From an uncultured Kiritimatiellota bacterium (lineage in GTDB: Bacteria; Verrucomicrobiota; Kiritimatiellia; RFP12; UBA1067), in assembly GCA_934635045.1 (NCBI GenBank), contig CAKTZA010000021.1, positions 1 through 51,009 on the forward strand: a DNA stretch of 51,009 bases, given 5' to 3'. The notes below the pieces were generated by a model. The model was not told the DNA's origin and did not search any database. It was given only the letters and a program-made list of their open reading frames with translations. A program made the position numbers and the translations under genes. This document shows positions 1 through 8,145 of this stretch, in pieces (the stretch's first letter is position 1; the number at the start of each line of letters is the position of its first letter).

Positions 1-90
1 GCGTCAGGCGCAGCGGTAGCGGAGCACCTTTGACAGCTGTCGGATTTTCTATACCCCGCTGTTCAGTGACCCATTACAGAAATCTCACGA

Positions 91-126
91 CCCCCCTTGC
101 GCGCAAGGGGGGTATTATGATATACT
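91..126 (+). promoter_or_regulatory. Promoter of tRNA-Leu with palindromic -35 region
   Basis: A -35-like TTGCGC (97-102), an 18-nt spacer and a -10 TATACT (121-126) lie 16 nt before the tRNA. The -35 sits inside a perfect 22-bp palindrome (91-112: six C, TTGCG, then the mirror image). The same CCCCCCTTGCGCGC block with the same 18-nt spacing and TATACT recurs before rpmJ. The layout is seen in the sequence; that the dyad binds a protein is inference. Confidence 0.75.
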
Positions 127-142
127 ACGCACTGTTTTCACC

Positions 143-227
143 GCTCGGGTGGTGAAATTGGCAGACACGCATGCTTGAGGTGCATGTGGAGAGATCCTTG
201 CGGGTTCGAGTCCCGCCCCGAGCACCA
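143..227 (+). tRNA. tRNA-Leu (anticodon GAG), CCA encoded
   Basis: The acceptor stem GCTCGGG (143-149) pairs with CCCGAGC (217-223), followed by discriminator A and an encoded CCA (225-227). The D-arm has the leucine-type GTGAAATTGGCAGACAC. The anticodon stem CATGC/GCATG closes the loop TTGAGGT, with anticodon GAG at 177-179. A variable arm and the T-loop GGTTCGAGTCC follow, as expected for a class II tRNA reading CUC/CUU. Only 13 nt separate the CCA from the ATG of the alkaline phosphatase gene, so the two probably share a transcript. Confidence 0.97.
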
Positions 228-240
228 ATCCAAAGAGGCC

Positions 241-1647
241 ATGAAACAGAAATTTCTTTTTGGGGTAATCGCGTTTTTCGCGATTGGCATTTTCCTGACG
301 GCGGAGGCGAATCCGAAGTACGTCTTTCTCTTCATTGGCGACGGCATGTCAACGCCGCAGCGGATGACCGCGAACGAATTCTCGCTCAAGAGCGGGCGCG
401 GCAACCTCGCGATGAACGCGCTGCCGTTCCAGGCGACGACGCGGACATGCTCGGCGAACTCGCTCGTCACCGACTCGGCGGCGGCGGCGACGGCCATCGC
501 CTGCGGCGAGAAGACGCTGAACGGCGCGGTCGGCCTCGACGCGCAGGGGCGGCGGCTCGAGTCCGTCGCAGAATTCGCGCAGAAGGCCGGCAAGGCCGTC
601 GGCATCGTCACGACCGTCACGATCAACCACGCGACGCCGGCGGGCTTCTACGGCCACCGCAAGGATCGCGGCGAAGGGTACGGCCTCGGCCTCGACCTCC
701 TCGCGTCCGGCTTCGCCTACTTTGCGGGCGGCGGGCTCTCGAAGCACGACGACAGGAATTATCCCGGCTATCGGGGCGACATCTACGCCTTGGCGAAGGA
801 CGCGGGCTACACGTTCATCCAGAACGACCGCGCGGCGTTCGATGCGCTGAAGCCGGGCGGCGGCAAGGTCTGGTACGTCGCGTGCGAGGGGCCGATGCCG
901 TACTCGATCGACTCCGGGTCGTGGCAGGGCGTCCCGACGCTTGCGGAGCTGACGGCGAAGGGCATCGAGCTGCTGGCGGCGGATTCCGACGGCTTCTTCA
1001 TGATGGTCGAGGGCGGCAAGGTCGACTGGGCCGGCCACGCCAACGACGCGGCGACGAACCTGCGCGACGTCCTCGCGCTCGACGACGCGGTGAAGGTCGC
1101 GCTCGACTTCCAGAAGACGCATGCCGAGACGCTGGTCGTCGTCACGGGCGACCACGAGACGGGCGGCATGACGATGGGCTTTGCCGCGACGGGCTACGCC
1201 TTCTACATGGATCGCCTCGTGAACCAGACGTGCTCGACGGACGCGCTCGTCCAGCACATCCGCCAGACGCGCCCCGCCGACTTCGCCGCGCTGGAGCCGT
1301 TCCTCGCCGAGCATTTCGGCTTCGACTTCACGACGGCGGACACGCAGAAGAACCCGATGGCGATCACGGCGGACGAGCGGAAGGAGCTTGAGAAGTCCTT
1401 TGCCCATGACCTCCGGCTCGCGCGAGAGGGCAAGAAGGAGAACGAGGCGTACGACGCGCAGAAGATCTCGCATCTGCCGACGGCCGTGAAGGCGATCTTC
1501 TCGCACAAGTGCGGCATCGGCTGGACGAGCGGCGCGCACACGGCGCTGCCCGTGCTGACGACGGCGCAGGGGCCGGGCGCGGAGCGCTTCGTCGGCTTCA
1601 TCGACAACACGGATCTCGCGAAGCGGCTCAAAGACCTCGTGCGGTGA
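241..1647 (+). CDS. Alkaline phosphatase (PhoA family), secreted
   Basis: This 468-residue protein hydrolyses phosphomonoesters outside the cytoplasm. An N-terminal signal peptide (MKQKFLFGVIAFFAIGIFL) is followed by FIGDGM with metal ligand D34, TDSAAAATA with nucleophile Ser79, EGGKVDWAGHAND, VTGDHETGG (D304, H305) and SGAHT (H433), the full zinc-site set of the family. The ATG at 241 was chosen over an upstream in-frame start at 175 because that start lies inside the tRNA, while AAAGAGG precedes 241 and the signal peptide begins there. Its stop overlaps the GTG of the next gene. Physiological phosphate regulation cannot be read from the sequence; the only visible promoter is that of the tRNA. 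Confidence 0.93.
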   Translation: MKQKFLFGVIAFFAIGIFLTAEANPKYVFLFIGDGMSTPQRMTANEFSLKSGRGNLAMNALPFQATTRTCSANSLVTDSAAAATAIACGEKTLNGAVGLDAQGRRLESVAEFAQKAGKAVGIVTTVTINHATPAGFYGHRKDRGEGYGLGLDLLASGFAYFAGGGLSKHDDRNYPGYRGDIYALAKDAGYTFIQNDRAAFDALKPGGGKVWYVACEGPMPYSIDSGSWQGVPTLAELTAKGIELLAADSDGFFMMVEGGKVDWAGHANDAATNLRDVLALDDAVKVALDFQKTHAETLVVVTGDHETGGMTMGFAATGYAFYMDRLVNQTCSTDALVQHIRQTRPADFAALEPFLAEHFGFDFTTADTQKNPMAITADERKELEKSFAHDLRLAREGKKENEAYDAQKISHLPTAVKAIFSHKCGIGWTSGAHTALPVLTTAQGPGAERFVGFIDNTDLAKRLKDLVR

Positions 1648-2729
1648 AAGGCGCGCTGCCGATCGTCGTGCTCGCCCTGGGGTGCGTCGGCCTCGCGTTC
1701 CTGCCGGGGCCGCGTCGGCTTGCGGTGCAGGTGGGCGAGACGGCGCGGGCCGAGGTCGTCGAGACGGACAATTCGGACGTCCAGCTGCACGGGCTCATCG
1801 AGTTCGGCACGCAGCGGCTGAAGGTGCGCCTCCCGGACGGTTCGGTGAAGACGGCGCACAACGAGCTGCGCGCGCAGCTGGAGTTCGACAAGAAGTTTTC
1901 GGTCGGCGAGACGGCGCTGGTCGTCCTCGGCGACGAGCCGCTGATTGCGCGCGACCACTGGCGGCTCGGCTGGGCGGCCGTCCTGTTTGGCGGCTTCGCC
2001 GTTCTCCTCTGCGCATTCGGCGGCTGGACGGGCGCAAAGGCTCTGTTCAGCTTCGTCTTCAGCTGCGTCGCCGTCTGGAAGCTGCTTGTGCCGCTCTGCC
2101 TTTCCGGCTGGAACGCCGCGTGGTCGTCGTTCGCCGTCGTCTCGGTGCTGACGGCCGTCATCATGTACCTCGTCGCCGGCTGGTCGCGCACGGGCTTCGC
2201 GGCATTTCTCGGCGCGCTGCTCGGCGTCGCCGCGTCGCTGGGCCTTGCGGACTTCTTTGCCGCCGCGCTCCACGTCAACGGCGCGACGATGCCGTTCGTG
2301 CAGACGCTGCTTTACTCCGGCTACACGGATCTCGTCCTCGTGGACGTCTTCGTCGGCGCGGTGATCCTCGCGTCTTCCGGCGCGGTGATGGATCTCGCGA
2401 TGGACATTGCCGCCGGGCTCGCCGAGATCGTGCGCCACAACCCGACGCTGCCGCGCGGCGAGCTGTTCAAGAGCGGCCTCCGCATCGGGCGCAGCGTCGT
2501 CGGCACGATGACGACGACGCTCCTGCTCGCCTATTCGGGCGGCTACCTCACGCTGCTCATGGTGTTCGCCGCGCAGGGGACAGACCCCGTGGGCTTCCTC
2601 AACTCGACGCTCGTCTCGGCGGAACTCGTCAAGACGCTCGTCGGCAGTTTCGGCCTTGTGCTCGTCGCGCCGTTCACGGCGTTCGTCGGCGCGTTCGTCT
2701 TCTCCCGTCCGAAAGCGCGCGCCGCATGA
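1644..2729 (+). CDS. YibE/F-like multipass membrane protein
   Basis: A 361-residue integral membrane protein resembling the YibE/F family, whose biochemical role is not established. An N-terminal hydrophobic segment (about residues 5-20) precedes a soluble OB-like region (about 30-105, with NSDVQLHGLIEFGTQRLKV), then about seven membrane spans. The central part has the family-like stretch MDLAMDIAAGLAEI, and FKSGLRIGRSVVGTMTTTLLLAYSGG follows in two parts. The GTG start at 1644 overlaps the phosphatase stop (GTGA), indicating translational coupling, and the stop overlaps the next ATG (ATGA). A REP core GGGGACAGACCCC lies in frame at 2576-2588 and encodes part of QGTDP. Confidence 0.82.
   Translation: MKGALPIVVLALGCVGLAFLPGPRRLAVQVGETARAEVVETDNSDVQLHGLIEFGTQRLKVRLPDGSVKTAHNELRAQLEFDKKFSVGETALVVLGDEPLIARDHWRLGWAAVLFGGFAVLLCAFGGWTGAKALFSFVFSCVAVWKLLVPLCLSGWNAAWSSFAVVSVLTAVIMYLVAGWSRTGFAAFLGALLGVAASLGLADFFAAALHVNGATMPFVQTLLYSGYTDLVLVDVFVGAVILASSGAVMDLAMDIAAGLAEIVRHNPTLPRGELFKSGLRIGRSVVGTMTTTLLLAYSGGYLTLLMVFAAQGTDPVGFLNSTLVSAELVKTLVGSFGLVLVAPFTAFVGAFVFSRPKARAA
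2576..2588. repeat. REP core inside the YibE/F coding sequence
   Basis: GGGGACAGACCCC is identical to the first REP unit upstream of the RAYT gene (6710-6722) and is the reverse complement of the unit inside that gene. It is read in frame in a loop between membrane segments. Confidence 0.7.
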
Positions 2730-3025
2730 AACGCCTCGTCCTTCACGGCATCGAGGCGGAGGTCGCCGAGACGTTCTTTGAACGGGCGAAGGGCCTGATC
2801 GGGCGTCGCGCGCTGCCGGCTGGGCAGGGCTTGCTCATTCCGCACTGCAACGCAATCCACACGCTCTTCATGCGCTTTCCGATTGACGCGGCGTTTCTCG
2901 ACCGGACGGGGGCCGTCGTGAAGGTCGTGCGCAACATCCGTCCGGGACGGCTCTTCGTTTGGGGCGGCTGGCGCGCGCGGCAGGTGCTGGAGACGGCGAG
3001 CCGTCCGCCGGAGGCCGTCCGCTGA
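2726..3025 (+). CDS. DUF192 family protein
   Basis: A small 99-residue protein of the DUF192 fold, of unknown biochemical function. Typical features are the N-terminal FFERAKGLIGRR, the central CNAIHTLFMRFPIDAAFLD and the VVKVVRNIRPGRL strand pair. Most family members are secreted, but this copy begins directly with the domain (MKRLVLHGIEAEV) and has no signal peptide. The ATG at 2726 overlaps the upstream stop, so it is translated as part of the phosphatase operon. Confidence 0.9.
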   Translation: MKRLVLHGIEAEVAETFFERAKGLIGRRALPAGQGLLIPHCNAIHTLFMRFPIDAAFLDRTGAVVKVVRNIRPGRLFVWGGWRARQVLETASRPPEAVR

Positions 3026-3082
3026 ACGTTGGGGCCGGTGGTGGCGTTCAAACCAGTAAAAACGAAACAGAGGAAGGCGGAC

Positions 3083-5482
3083 ATGATTTTCAAACTGATG
3101 CTGAAGGGTCTGCGGACGGGCAAGGCGCGGTTCGCGTGCGCGGTCGCGGGCGTGGCGGTCGCGGTCGGGAAGCTCGTCTTCATGACGTCGCTCGTCGCGA
3201 CGAACAACGCGCAGGCGCCGCTCGCCGCGCAGAAGGGCTGCGCGCCGTGGGCCGCCTGGCGGCTGGAGGGTGTGCAGGTCGGCTTCCGGCGCGGCCTGCC
3301 GCCAGGCGCAAAGCCGCCGTCGGGCGAACGGCCTGTGGCGACGGCATCGGCATCGGATTCGGTTGCGCCCGCGCGCGCGGACGGGCGGCGCGTCGCGGAC
3401 GGCCCGCGCCCCGACGTGCGGCTGAGGGGGCTGGGCGTCACGATCGACTACCGTCCGGGCGGGCGTGTGCTGCAGGGGCCGCCGATGCGGGCGTTTCTCG
3501 CCGAGGCCCCCGCGACGAACGTCTACGGCGCCGTGTCGCTCGTCGAGGGCCGCTGGCCGGACCCGTCGGCGGACGCGCCGGAGGTCGTCTGCGTCCGCCC
3601 GGCGATGCGGCGGTTCGGGCGCGGCCCCGCCCCCGCGCGCGGCTCGTCGCTCAAGTTCCTCGGACAGCGCGGCACGATGACGGCGAAGATCGTCGGCTAT
3701 CTCGACGGCGGCAAGCTGCCGCGCGAGTTCCCGACCGTCCTCGCGAACCGCGCGGCATTCGCGGCGTTCGCGACGGAACGCCTGGGTGCTCTCTCGCTCT
3801 ACCGCGAACTGCCGGAAAAGGGCGCGGAGGGCCTTCTGACGCCGACGTCGGACAGCGTTGTCGCCGCCTTCATGTCGGACGACCAGAAGCGCATGGACTA
3901 CGCGACGCCGCTGCTTCTCGCGGCGGCGTTCCTGACGGCGCTTTCGCTGCTCGTCAACTCGCTGCTCCTCTCGGTCGAGTCCAACCGCGCGACGCTGGCG
4001 ACCTTGCGCACGGTCGGGCTCACGCGCCTTGGCGTTGTGCGTTTCGTGGCGGCCGAGTCCCTGTTCGCCGGGCTCGTCGGCTGGGCCGTCGGCGTCGTTG
4101 GCGCGGTCGCCGCGCTGGCCGTCTACGTCGCGTGCGACGCCGTGACGTTCCCCGCCGGCTGGGCGGTCGATCCGGGGCGCATCCGGCTGACGCTCGCCGT
4201 CCTGCCGCTCGTCATCGTCCTCGCCGTCCTCTTCGCGCTCGCGCCGGCCCTCCGGGTGCGCGCGATGGATGCGGCCCAGCGGCGTCCGCGCCGGCGGCGG
4301 CGCGGCATGGCGATCACCTTCGCGTGCGGCTTCGCCGCATTCGCCGCCGTCGAGGTCTGGGGCGCGTCCCTCATGCGCGCGTTCGTGCCGTCGCCGGAGT
4401 GGCCGGACGCGATCGTCTCGATCCTGCCGGGCGGCGTGTCGAGCTGGGACGTGGAGAAGCTGCGCGACGTCGAGGGCGTCCGGCGCGTTTCCGAACTCGT
4501 GCCGCGCCAGCTGCCGCTCGCATCGGACGCGCGCCGCAACGCGCTCTTCCTCGCGGCGGAGTTCCTGCCGAGGTTCAGGTTCGCCGAAGGCACGTGGGAG
4601 GAGGCGGACGCGGCCCTCCGGGCGGGAGACGCGGTCGTCATCACGAAGATGATGTCAAATGCCTATGGCCTGCACAAGGGCGACACGCTGAAGGTCGTCC
4701 AGCCGGGGCGGCGCGGCGGCGCGCCGACGGAGCTGGCGTTCCCGATTGCGGGCGTCGTGGACCTCAACTGGCACATGGTGACGAACCGCGGGCTCGTGCG
4801 CGGGCTGAACGGCGCGCCGTGGACGACGGACGGGCCGGTGTTCTGCTCGCTCGACACGATGGGCGTCATCGACTTCCGCACGTTCGTCACGGATCCGGCG
4901 CTGTCCGCGCCGCTGACGCACCTCTGGATTGACTACGACGCGGCGTTCCTGAAGAGGCACGGCGTGTTCCCGGCGGGGCGGCGCATCGAGGCCGAGATCG
5001 CGCGGCGTCTCGGCAACCCCGTCGGCTCGACGGTGCGGCTGCACGCGCGCGACGAGATCGCGGACGGCACGCTCGCGCATGGCACGGACGTGATCGGCCA
5101 GGCCGCGCGCGTGCCGTTCGTCTTCCTCGCGGTTCTGGCGATCGGGTTCGTCGCGATGCTCGTCGCCGAGGCGGACGCCCGTCGGCGGGAGTTCGCGGTC
5201 TTGCGCGCCGTCGGCGCGACGCCGGCGCAGCTCGCGTGGGCGCTGACGAAGACGGCCGTGAAGACGGCGGCGGTCGGCGTTGCGGCGGGACTCCCGGTCG
5301 GCGCGCTCGTCGGCTGGCTCTTCACGTTTAGGACGGGCGCCGTCTGGCCGGGCCTGCCGCACGGGTTCGCGATCCCGTGGCGCGTGACGGCCGAGGGGGC
5401 GCTCGGCGCGCTCGCCTTCGCGCTCGTGTTCGCGGTGCCGACGGCCCTCGCGCTCGTCCGCCGCGCCACGCGGCGGCAGTAG
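3083..5482 (+). CDS. ABC transporter permease, FtsX/MacB-type
   Basis: A 799-residue inner-membrane permease of the FtsX superfamily, which works with an ATPase in lipoprotein release or extrusion. An N-terminal membrane segment (about 15-40) precedes a large periplasmic region. The first FtsX domain follows (about 290-400, with LRTVGLTRLGVVRF), then a second periplasmic region, and the second FtsX domain is at the C-terminus (about 690-795, with VLRAVGATPAQLAWAL). The ATG at 3083 is preceded by AGAGGAAGG; a TTG at 3029 would add 18 residues before the membrane segment. No partner ATPase gene is in the window, so it must be encoded elsewhere. Confidence 0.85.
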   Translation: MIFKLMLKGLRTGKARFACAVAGVAVAVGKLVFMTSLVATNNAQAPLAAQKGCAPWAAWRLEGVQVGFRRGLPPGAKPPSGERPVATASASDSVAPARADGRRVADGPRPDVRLRGLGVTIDYRPGGRVLQGPPMRAFLAEAPATNVYGAVSLVEGRWPDPSADAPEVVCVRPAMRRFGRGPAPARGSSLKFLGQRGTMTAKIVGYLDGGKLPREFPTVLANRAAFAAFATERLGALSLYRELPEKGAEGLLTPTSDSVVAAFMSDDQKRMDYATPLLLAAAFLTALSLLVNSLLLSVESNRATLATLRTVGLTRLGVVRFVAAESLFAGLVGWAVGVVGAVAALAVYVACDAVTFPAGWAVDPGRIRLTLAVLPLVIVLAVLFALAPALRVRAMDAAQRRPRRRRRGMAITFACGFAAFAAVEVWGASLMRAFVPSPEWPDAIVSILPGGVSSWDVEKLRDVEGVRRVSELVPRQLPLASDARRNALFLAAEFLPRFRFAEGTWEEADAALRAGDAVVITKMMSNAYGLHKGDTLKVVQPGRRGGAPTELAFPIAGVVDLNWHMVTNRGLVRGLNGAPWTTDGPVFCSLDTMGVIDFRTFVTDPALSAPLTHLWIDYDAAFLKRHGVFPAGRRIEAEIARRLGNPVGSTVRLHARDEIADGTLAHGTDVIGQAARVPFVFLAVLAIGFVAMLVAEADARRREFAVLRAVGATPAQLAWALTKTAVKTAAVGVAAGLPVGALVGWLFTFRTGAVWPGLPHGFAIPWRVTAEGALGALAFALVFAVPTALALVRRATRRQ

Positions 5483-5503
5483 CGGACGGGAGGGTCGGGA
5501 CGC

Positions 5504-6676
5504 ATGCGGCGCAACGTCATCTTCTTCCAGTACCCCTGGCGGCTCTGGCGCGAACGCCTCGCCGGCGTCTACCGCTACGCGGAAAAGGCCGACTGGGCCG
5601 TGCAGGTCCTGGAATACGGGCGGACGGCCCTCTCGGTTCGCAAGGCCCTCGCGTTCTGGAAGCCCGACGGCTGCATCGTCGAGGGCGGCTACACGGAACT
5701 TCCGGACTTCCGGCTGGCCGACTTCGCGGACGTCCCGACGGTCTTCTGCGACGCGAACCGGGCGAAGATGGGCGCGCCCTTCAGCGGCGTCATCCACGAT
5801 TCGGCCGTGACGGCGACGCTGGCGGTCACGGAACTTCAGCGGCTCGGCTACGCGGACTACGGCTACGTCGGACACCTCCAGCCGCGCGACTGGTCGGATC
5901 GCCGCGCGCGGGTCATGGCGCGGCAGATGGCGCAGGAGGGGCTTGCGTTCCACGCCTTTGAGCCGGGGCGCTTCCGCGACATGGAGATGTTCTCGGCGCG
6001 CCTGCGGGCGTGGCTGCGCGACCTGCCCAAGCCGTGCGGCGTCCTTGGGGCGAACGACATGATGGCCGACCTCGTCCTGCAGGCCTGTCGCCAGGAACGC
6101 CTTCGCGTGCCGGAGGAGATCGCCGTCGTCGGCATCGACAACGACGCGCTCATCTGCGAACACGCGCAGCCGACCCTCACGAGCGTCGTGCCGGATTTCG
6201 AGCGGTCCGGCTATCTGGCGGCGAAGCTGCTGGACCGGCGCCTGCGCAACCCTGGAGCGTCGCCGTCGCTTGTGCGGTTCGGCGCCGAACACGTCGTCCG
6301 CCGCAACTCGACGACGCGCTTCCGCCGCCACGACGCGGCCGTCCTTGACGCGGTCGCGTTCATCCGCGCGAACGGCTGCGCGCCGCAGACGACGCCGGCG
6401 GCGGTCTGCGCGCGGATCGGCGGCAGCCGCCGTCAGGCGGAATATCGCTTTCGCGCGCGCGTCGGGCATTCCATCGGCGACGAGATCCTCGCCGTGCGCA
6501 TCGCCCGCGCGAAGGGCCTGCTGCTCAAGCGGTTCATCCCCATCGACTCGATCTTCGCCGAATGCGGCTACCGGGACGACTCATCGCTCCGCCGCGCGTT
6601 CAAGAAGGCGACGGGCCTGTCCCTCCGCGCCTGGCGCAACCGCGATGCTGGGGCAGCTGCTTTCAGAGAGGAATAG
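5504..6676 (+). CDS. XylR-type transcriptional regulator (sugar-binding + AraC HTH)
   Basis: A 390-residue regulator of sugar-use genes. The periplasmic-binding-protein-like sensor occupies about residues 1-265 and includes LPKPCGVLGANDMMAD, VVGIDNDALICEHAQPTLTSV and a dimerisation region. A C-terminal AraC-type double helix-turn-helix follows at about 285-385, with the signature IFAECGYRDDSSLRRAFKKATG. It lacks the N-terminal LacI helix-turn-helix, as in E. coli XylR. GGAGGG precedes the ATG and only 21 nt separate it from the permease gene, so it is the last gene of the phosphatase operon. Its effector sugar is unknown. A hairpin with a T-run follows at 6853-6904. Confidence 0.9.
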   Translation: MRRNVIFFQYPWRLWRERLAGVYRYAEKADWAVQVLEYGRTALSVRKALAFWKPDGCIVEGGYTELPDFRLADFADVPTVFCDANRAKMGAPFSGVIHDSAVTATLAVTELQRLGYADYGYVGHLQPRDWSDRRARVMARQMAQEGLAFHAFEPGRFRDMEMFSARLRAWLRDLPKPCGVLGANDMMADLVLQACRQERLRVPEEIAVVGIDNDALICEHAQPTLTSVVPDFERSGYLAAKLLDRRLRNPGASPSLVRFGAEHVVRRNSTTRFRRHDAAVLDAVAFIRANGCAPQTTPAAVCARIGGSRRQAEYRFRARVGHSIGDEILAVRIARAKGLLLKRFIPIDSIFAECGYRDDSSLRRAFKKATGLSLRAWRNRDAGAAAFREE

Positions 6677-6707
6677 CCAATCGTCGTCTTGTTTAATCCG
6701 ACTGTCG

Positions 6708-6789
6708 TTGGGGACAGACCCCAGCTTGAGGGGGCCTGTCCCCAATTTGATGTACAGAGAAAGCAGCGAACACAATGGGGACAGGCCCC
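6708..6789. repeat. REP doublet (REPIN-like) plus third REP unit
   Basis: TTGGGGACAGACCCC (6708-6722) and GGGGCCTGTCCCCAA (6731-6745) are inverted copies separated by 8 nt and can form one hairpin with a single mismatch. A third unit, GGGGACAGGCCCC, is at 6777-6789. The same cores recur downstream of and inside the neighbouring transposase gene, as expected for REP elements and their RAYT. Confidence 0.85.
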
Positions 6790-6852
6790 AGTGAGTGTGT
6801 CATAAAACAGCTTGTTTTCGCGAATTCTGGCGAATATTCGTCGAAGAGTGCT

Positions 6853-6904
6853 GAACCTTAAGAAATCTTAAGCCAAATCTTAAGGTAATCTTAAGGTTCT
6901 TTTT
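6853..6904 (+). terminator. Terminator-like CTTAAG palindrome with T-run
   Basis: GAACCTTAAG (6853-6862) and CTTAAGGTTC (6890-6899) are perfect inverted repeats with two further CTTAAG copies between them, followed by TTTTT (6900-6904). This fits an intrinsic terminator for the operon ending at 6676; the repeated CTTAAG suggests alternative pairings. Confidence 0.6.
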
Positions 6905-6916
6905 CTGAAAATTTGG

Positions 6917-6952
6917 CATACTACCCTCCGTTCGGACGAATAGTTCGTCCGA
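6917..6952 (+). promoter_or_regulatory. Candidate promoter and operator/attenuator of the RAYT gene
   Basis: A -10-like CATACT begins near 6917. Just downstream, TCGGACGAA (6932-6940) and TTCGTCCGA (6944-6952) form a perfect 9-bp inverted repeat with a 3-nt loop in the 5' leader, before the AAGGAGG site. This could be an operator or an mRNA hairpin limiting transposase expression; which one is inference. Confidence 0.5.
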
Positions 6953-6979
6953 CTGTCAATCCAAGACAAGGAGGCGAGA

Positions 6980-7807
6980 ATGGCACGAACAAATAGGATC
7001 AAGGTCGATTGCGACGCGCATTATCACGTCATGTCGCGAACCTGCAACAAGTTATTCCTCTTCGAGAGGGGCAGGACGAAGACGGCGCTTGTCGATGCGC
7101 TTCGGAGGGCGGCGGCATTCAGCGGCGTGGAGCTGAAGGCCTACGCGGTGATGGGCAACCACTTCCACGCCGTCGTGAAGGTCGTGAAGCCGGACGAACC
7201 CGTGGGGACGGACGAGCTCCTCCGTCGCGTAGGCGTCCTGAAGGGCGAGCGGGCAAAGACGGCTCTGGCTCGGAGCTGGGCGGAACTGTCCGCTGCGGGG
7301 TTTGAGGCGACGCTGCAGGAGGAACATGACCGGCTGCGCGCGCGGATGAATGACGTGAGCGAGTTTGTGAAGACGTTCAAGGAGGAGTTCGACCGCGCGT
7401 TCAAGCGCGAGCGTGAATACTGCGGCAGCATCTGGTCGGGACGCTTCACGTCGACGCTGGTCGAGGACGGGGCATACCTCGCGCGGTGCAAGCGGTACGT
7501 CGTCTACAATCCCGTGCGCGCCGGACTCGTCACGCAGGCGAAAGACTATCCTTGGAGTTGGTGCGAGGACGATGATCCTTTCGCGGGGTCTGTCCCCGGC
7601 GAGTGGTGCTTGCGGCGGGTGGCACAGGTCGGGGCGGGGAAGGTGTTCGGGAGCGCGGGGTTCGTCCTGCGGACGGCGTTCGCGTTGGGCGACCGGTTCC
7701 GGTCGCGAGGCGTCGGAGCGCACCCAGTCGGCGGGATCGGCTACGCGACGCACGGCTGGCGACTCGCGAAGGCGGCTGAGGCGAGGTCGCTGGCGGCGGT
7801 GGCATGA
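6980..7807 (+). CDS. REP-associated tyrosine transposase (RAYT, Y1/HUH)
   Basis: A 275-residue single-strand DNA transposase related to IS200/IS605 TnpA, thought to mobilise REP sequences rather than itself. The Y1 domain covers about residues 1-190. It has YHVMSRT near the N-terminus, the HUH motif in YAVMGNHFHAVVKV, and the family-typical YVVYNPVRAGLV, which carries the likely catalytic tyrosine. A C-terminal tail of about 75 residues is Arg/Gly-rich. AAGGAGG precedes the ATG. REP cores lie on both sides, and one lies in the reading frame (7585-7597), encoding GSVP. No terminal inverted repeats typical of a DDE element were seen. Confidence 0.92.
   Translation: MARTNRIKVDCDAHYHVMSRTCNKLFLFERGRTKTALVDALRRAAAFSGVELKAYAVMGNHFHAVVKVVKPDEPVGTDELLRRVGVLKGERAKTALARSWAELSAAGFEATLQEEHDRLRARMNDVSEFVKTFKEEFDRAFKREREYCGSIWSGRFTSTLVEDGAYLARCKRYVVYNPVRAGLVTQAKDYPWSWCEDDDPFAGSVPGEWCLRRVAQVGAGKVFGSAGFVLRTAFALGDRFRSRGVGAHPVGGIGYATHGWRLAKAAEARSLAAVA
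7585..7597. repeat. REP core inside the RAYT gene
   Basis: GGGGTCTGTCCCC lies within the transposase's own coding sequence, just after the catalytic domain, and matches the flanking REP units exactly (compare 8003-8015). Confidence 0.8.
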
Positions 7808-7858
7808 CGCTATGTTGCGAGAAAGGGATTGAAATTGAAAAAAAAGAGAAGTCATATT

Positions 7859-8078
7859 GGGGCCTGTCCCCAAGAGGCCAAGGGCTCACCCCAAGGGCGC
7901 TCAAAGATTCTTGGGAGGGCTGTCCCCTATGAATAAGGGACACTTTCAGGGGCGTTGGGGCCTGTCCCCAGGGGGCGTTGGGGCCTGTCCCCAGGGGGCG
8001 TTGGGGTCTGTCCCCAGGGGCGTTGGGGTCCCCAGAGGGCGCTGGGGCCTGTCCCCAGGGGCGTTGGGGCCTGTCCCC
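7859..8078. repeat. REP tandem array, about 23-bp period
   Basis: After a single core at 7859-7871 and a decayed one near 7916-7928, cores GGGG(C/T)CTGTCCCC recur at 7957, 7980, 8003, 8044 and 8066, with a shortened GGGGTCCCC at 8025. Each is followed by AGGG(G)GCGTT or a close variant, giving a 22-23-bp period. There are no unique spacers, so this is not a CRISPR. The array is downstream of the RAYT gene. Confidence 0.9.
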
Positions 8079-8145
8079 ATGAGGAATGTCTTGATTCATG
8101 GTGTGCACGGGAGGGGGATGGACGGCTGGGGGGAGAGGAGGGTTT

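Noticed and set aside
30..55. TTGACA ... TATACC as a promoter at the left edge
   Set aside because: The spacer is only 14 nt; a better promoter lies at 97-126. The palindrome GACAGCTGTC (32-41) was noted but has no partner evidence.
7957..8078. CRISPR-like array
   Set aside because: Units are contiguous 22-23-bp repeats without unique spacers, no cas genes are nearby, and the core is a REP sequence.
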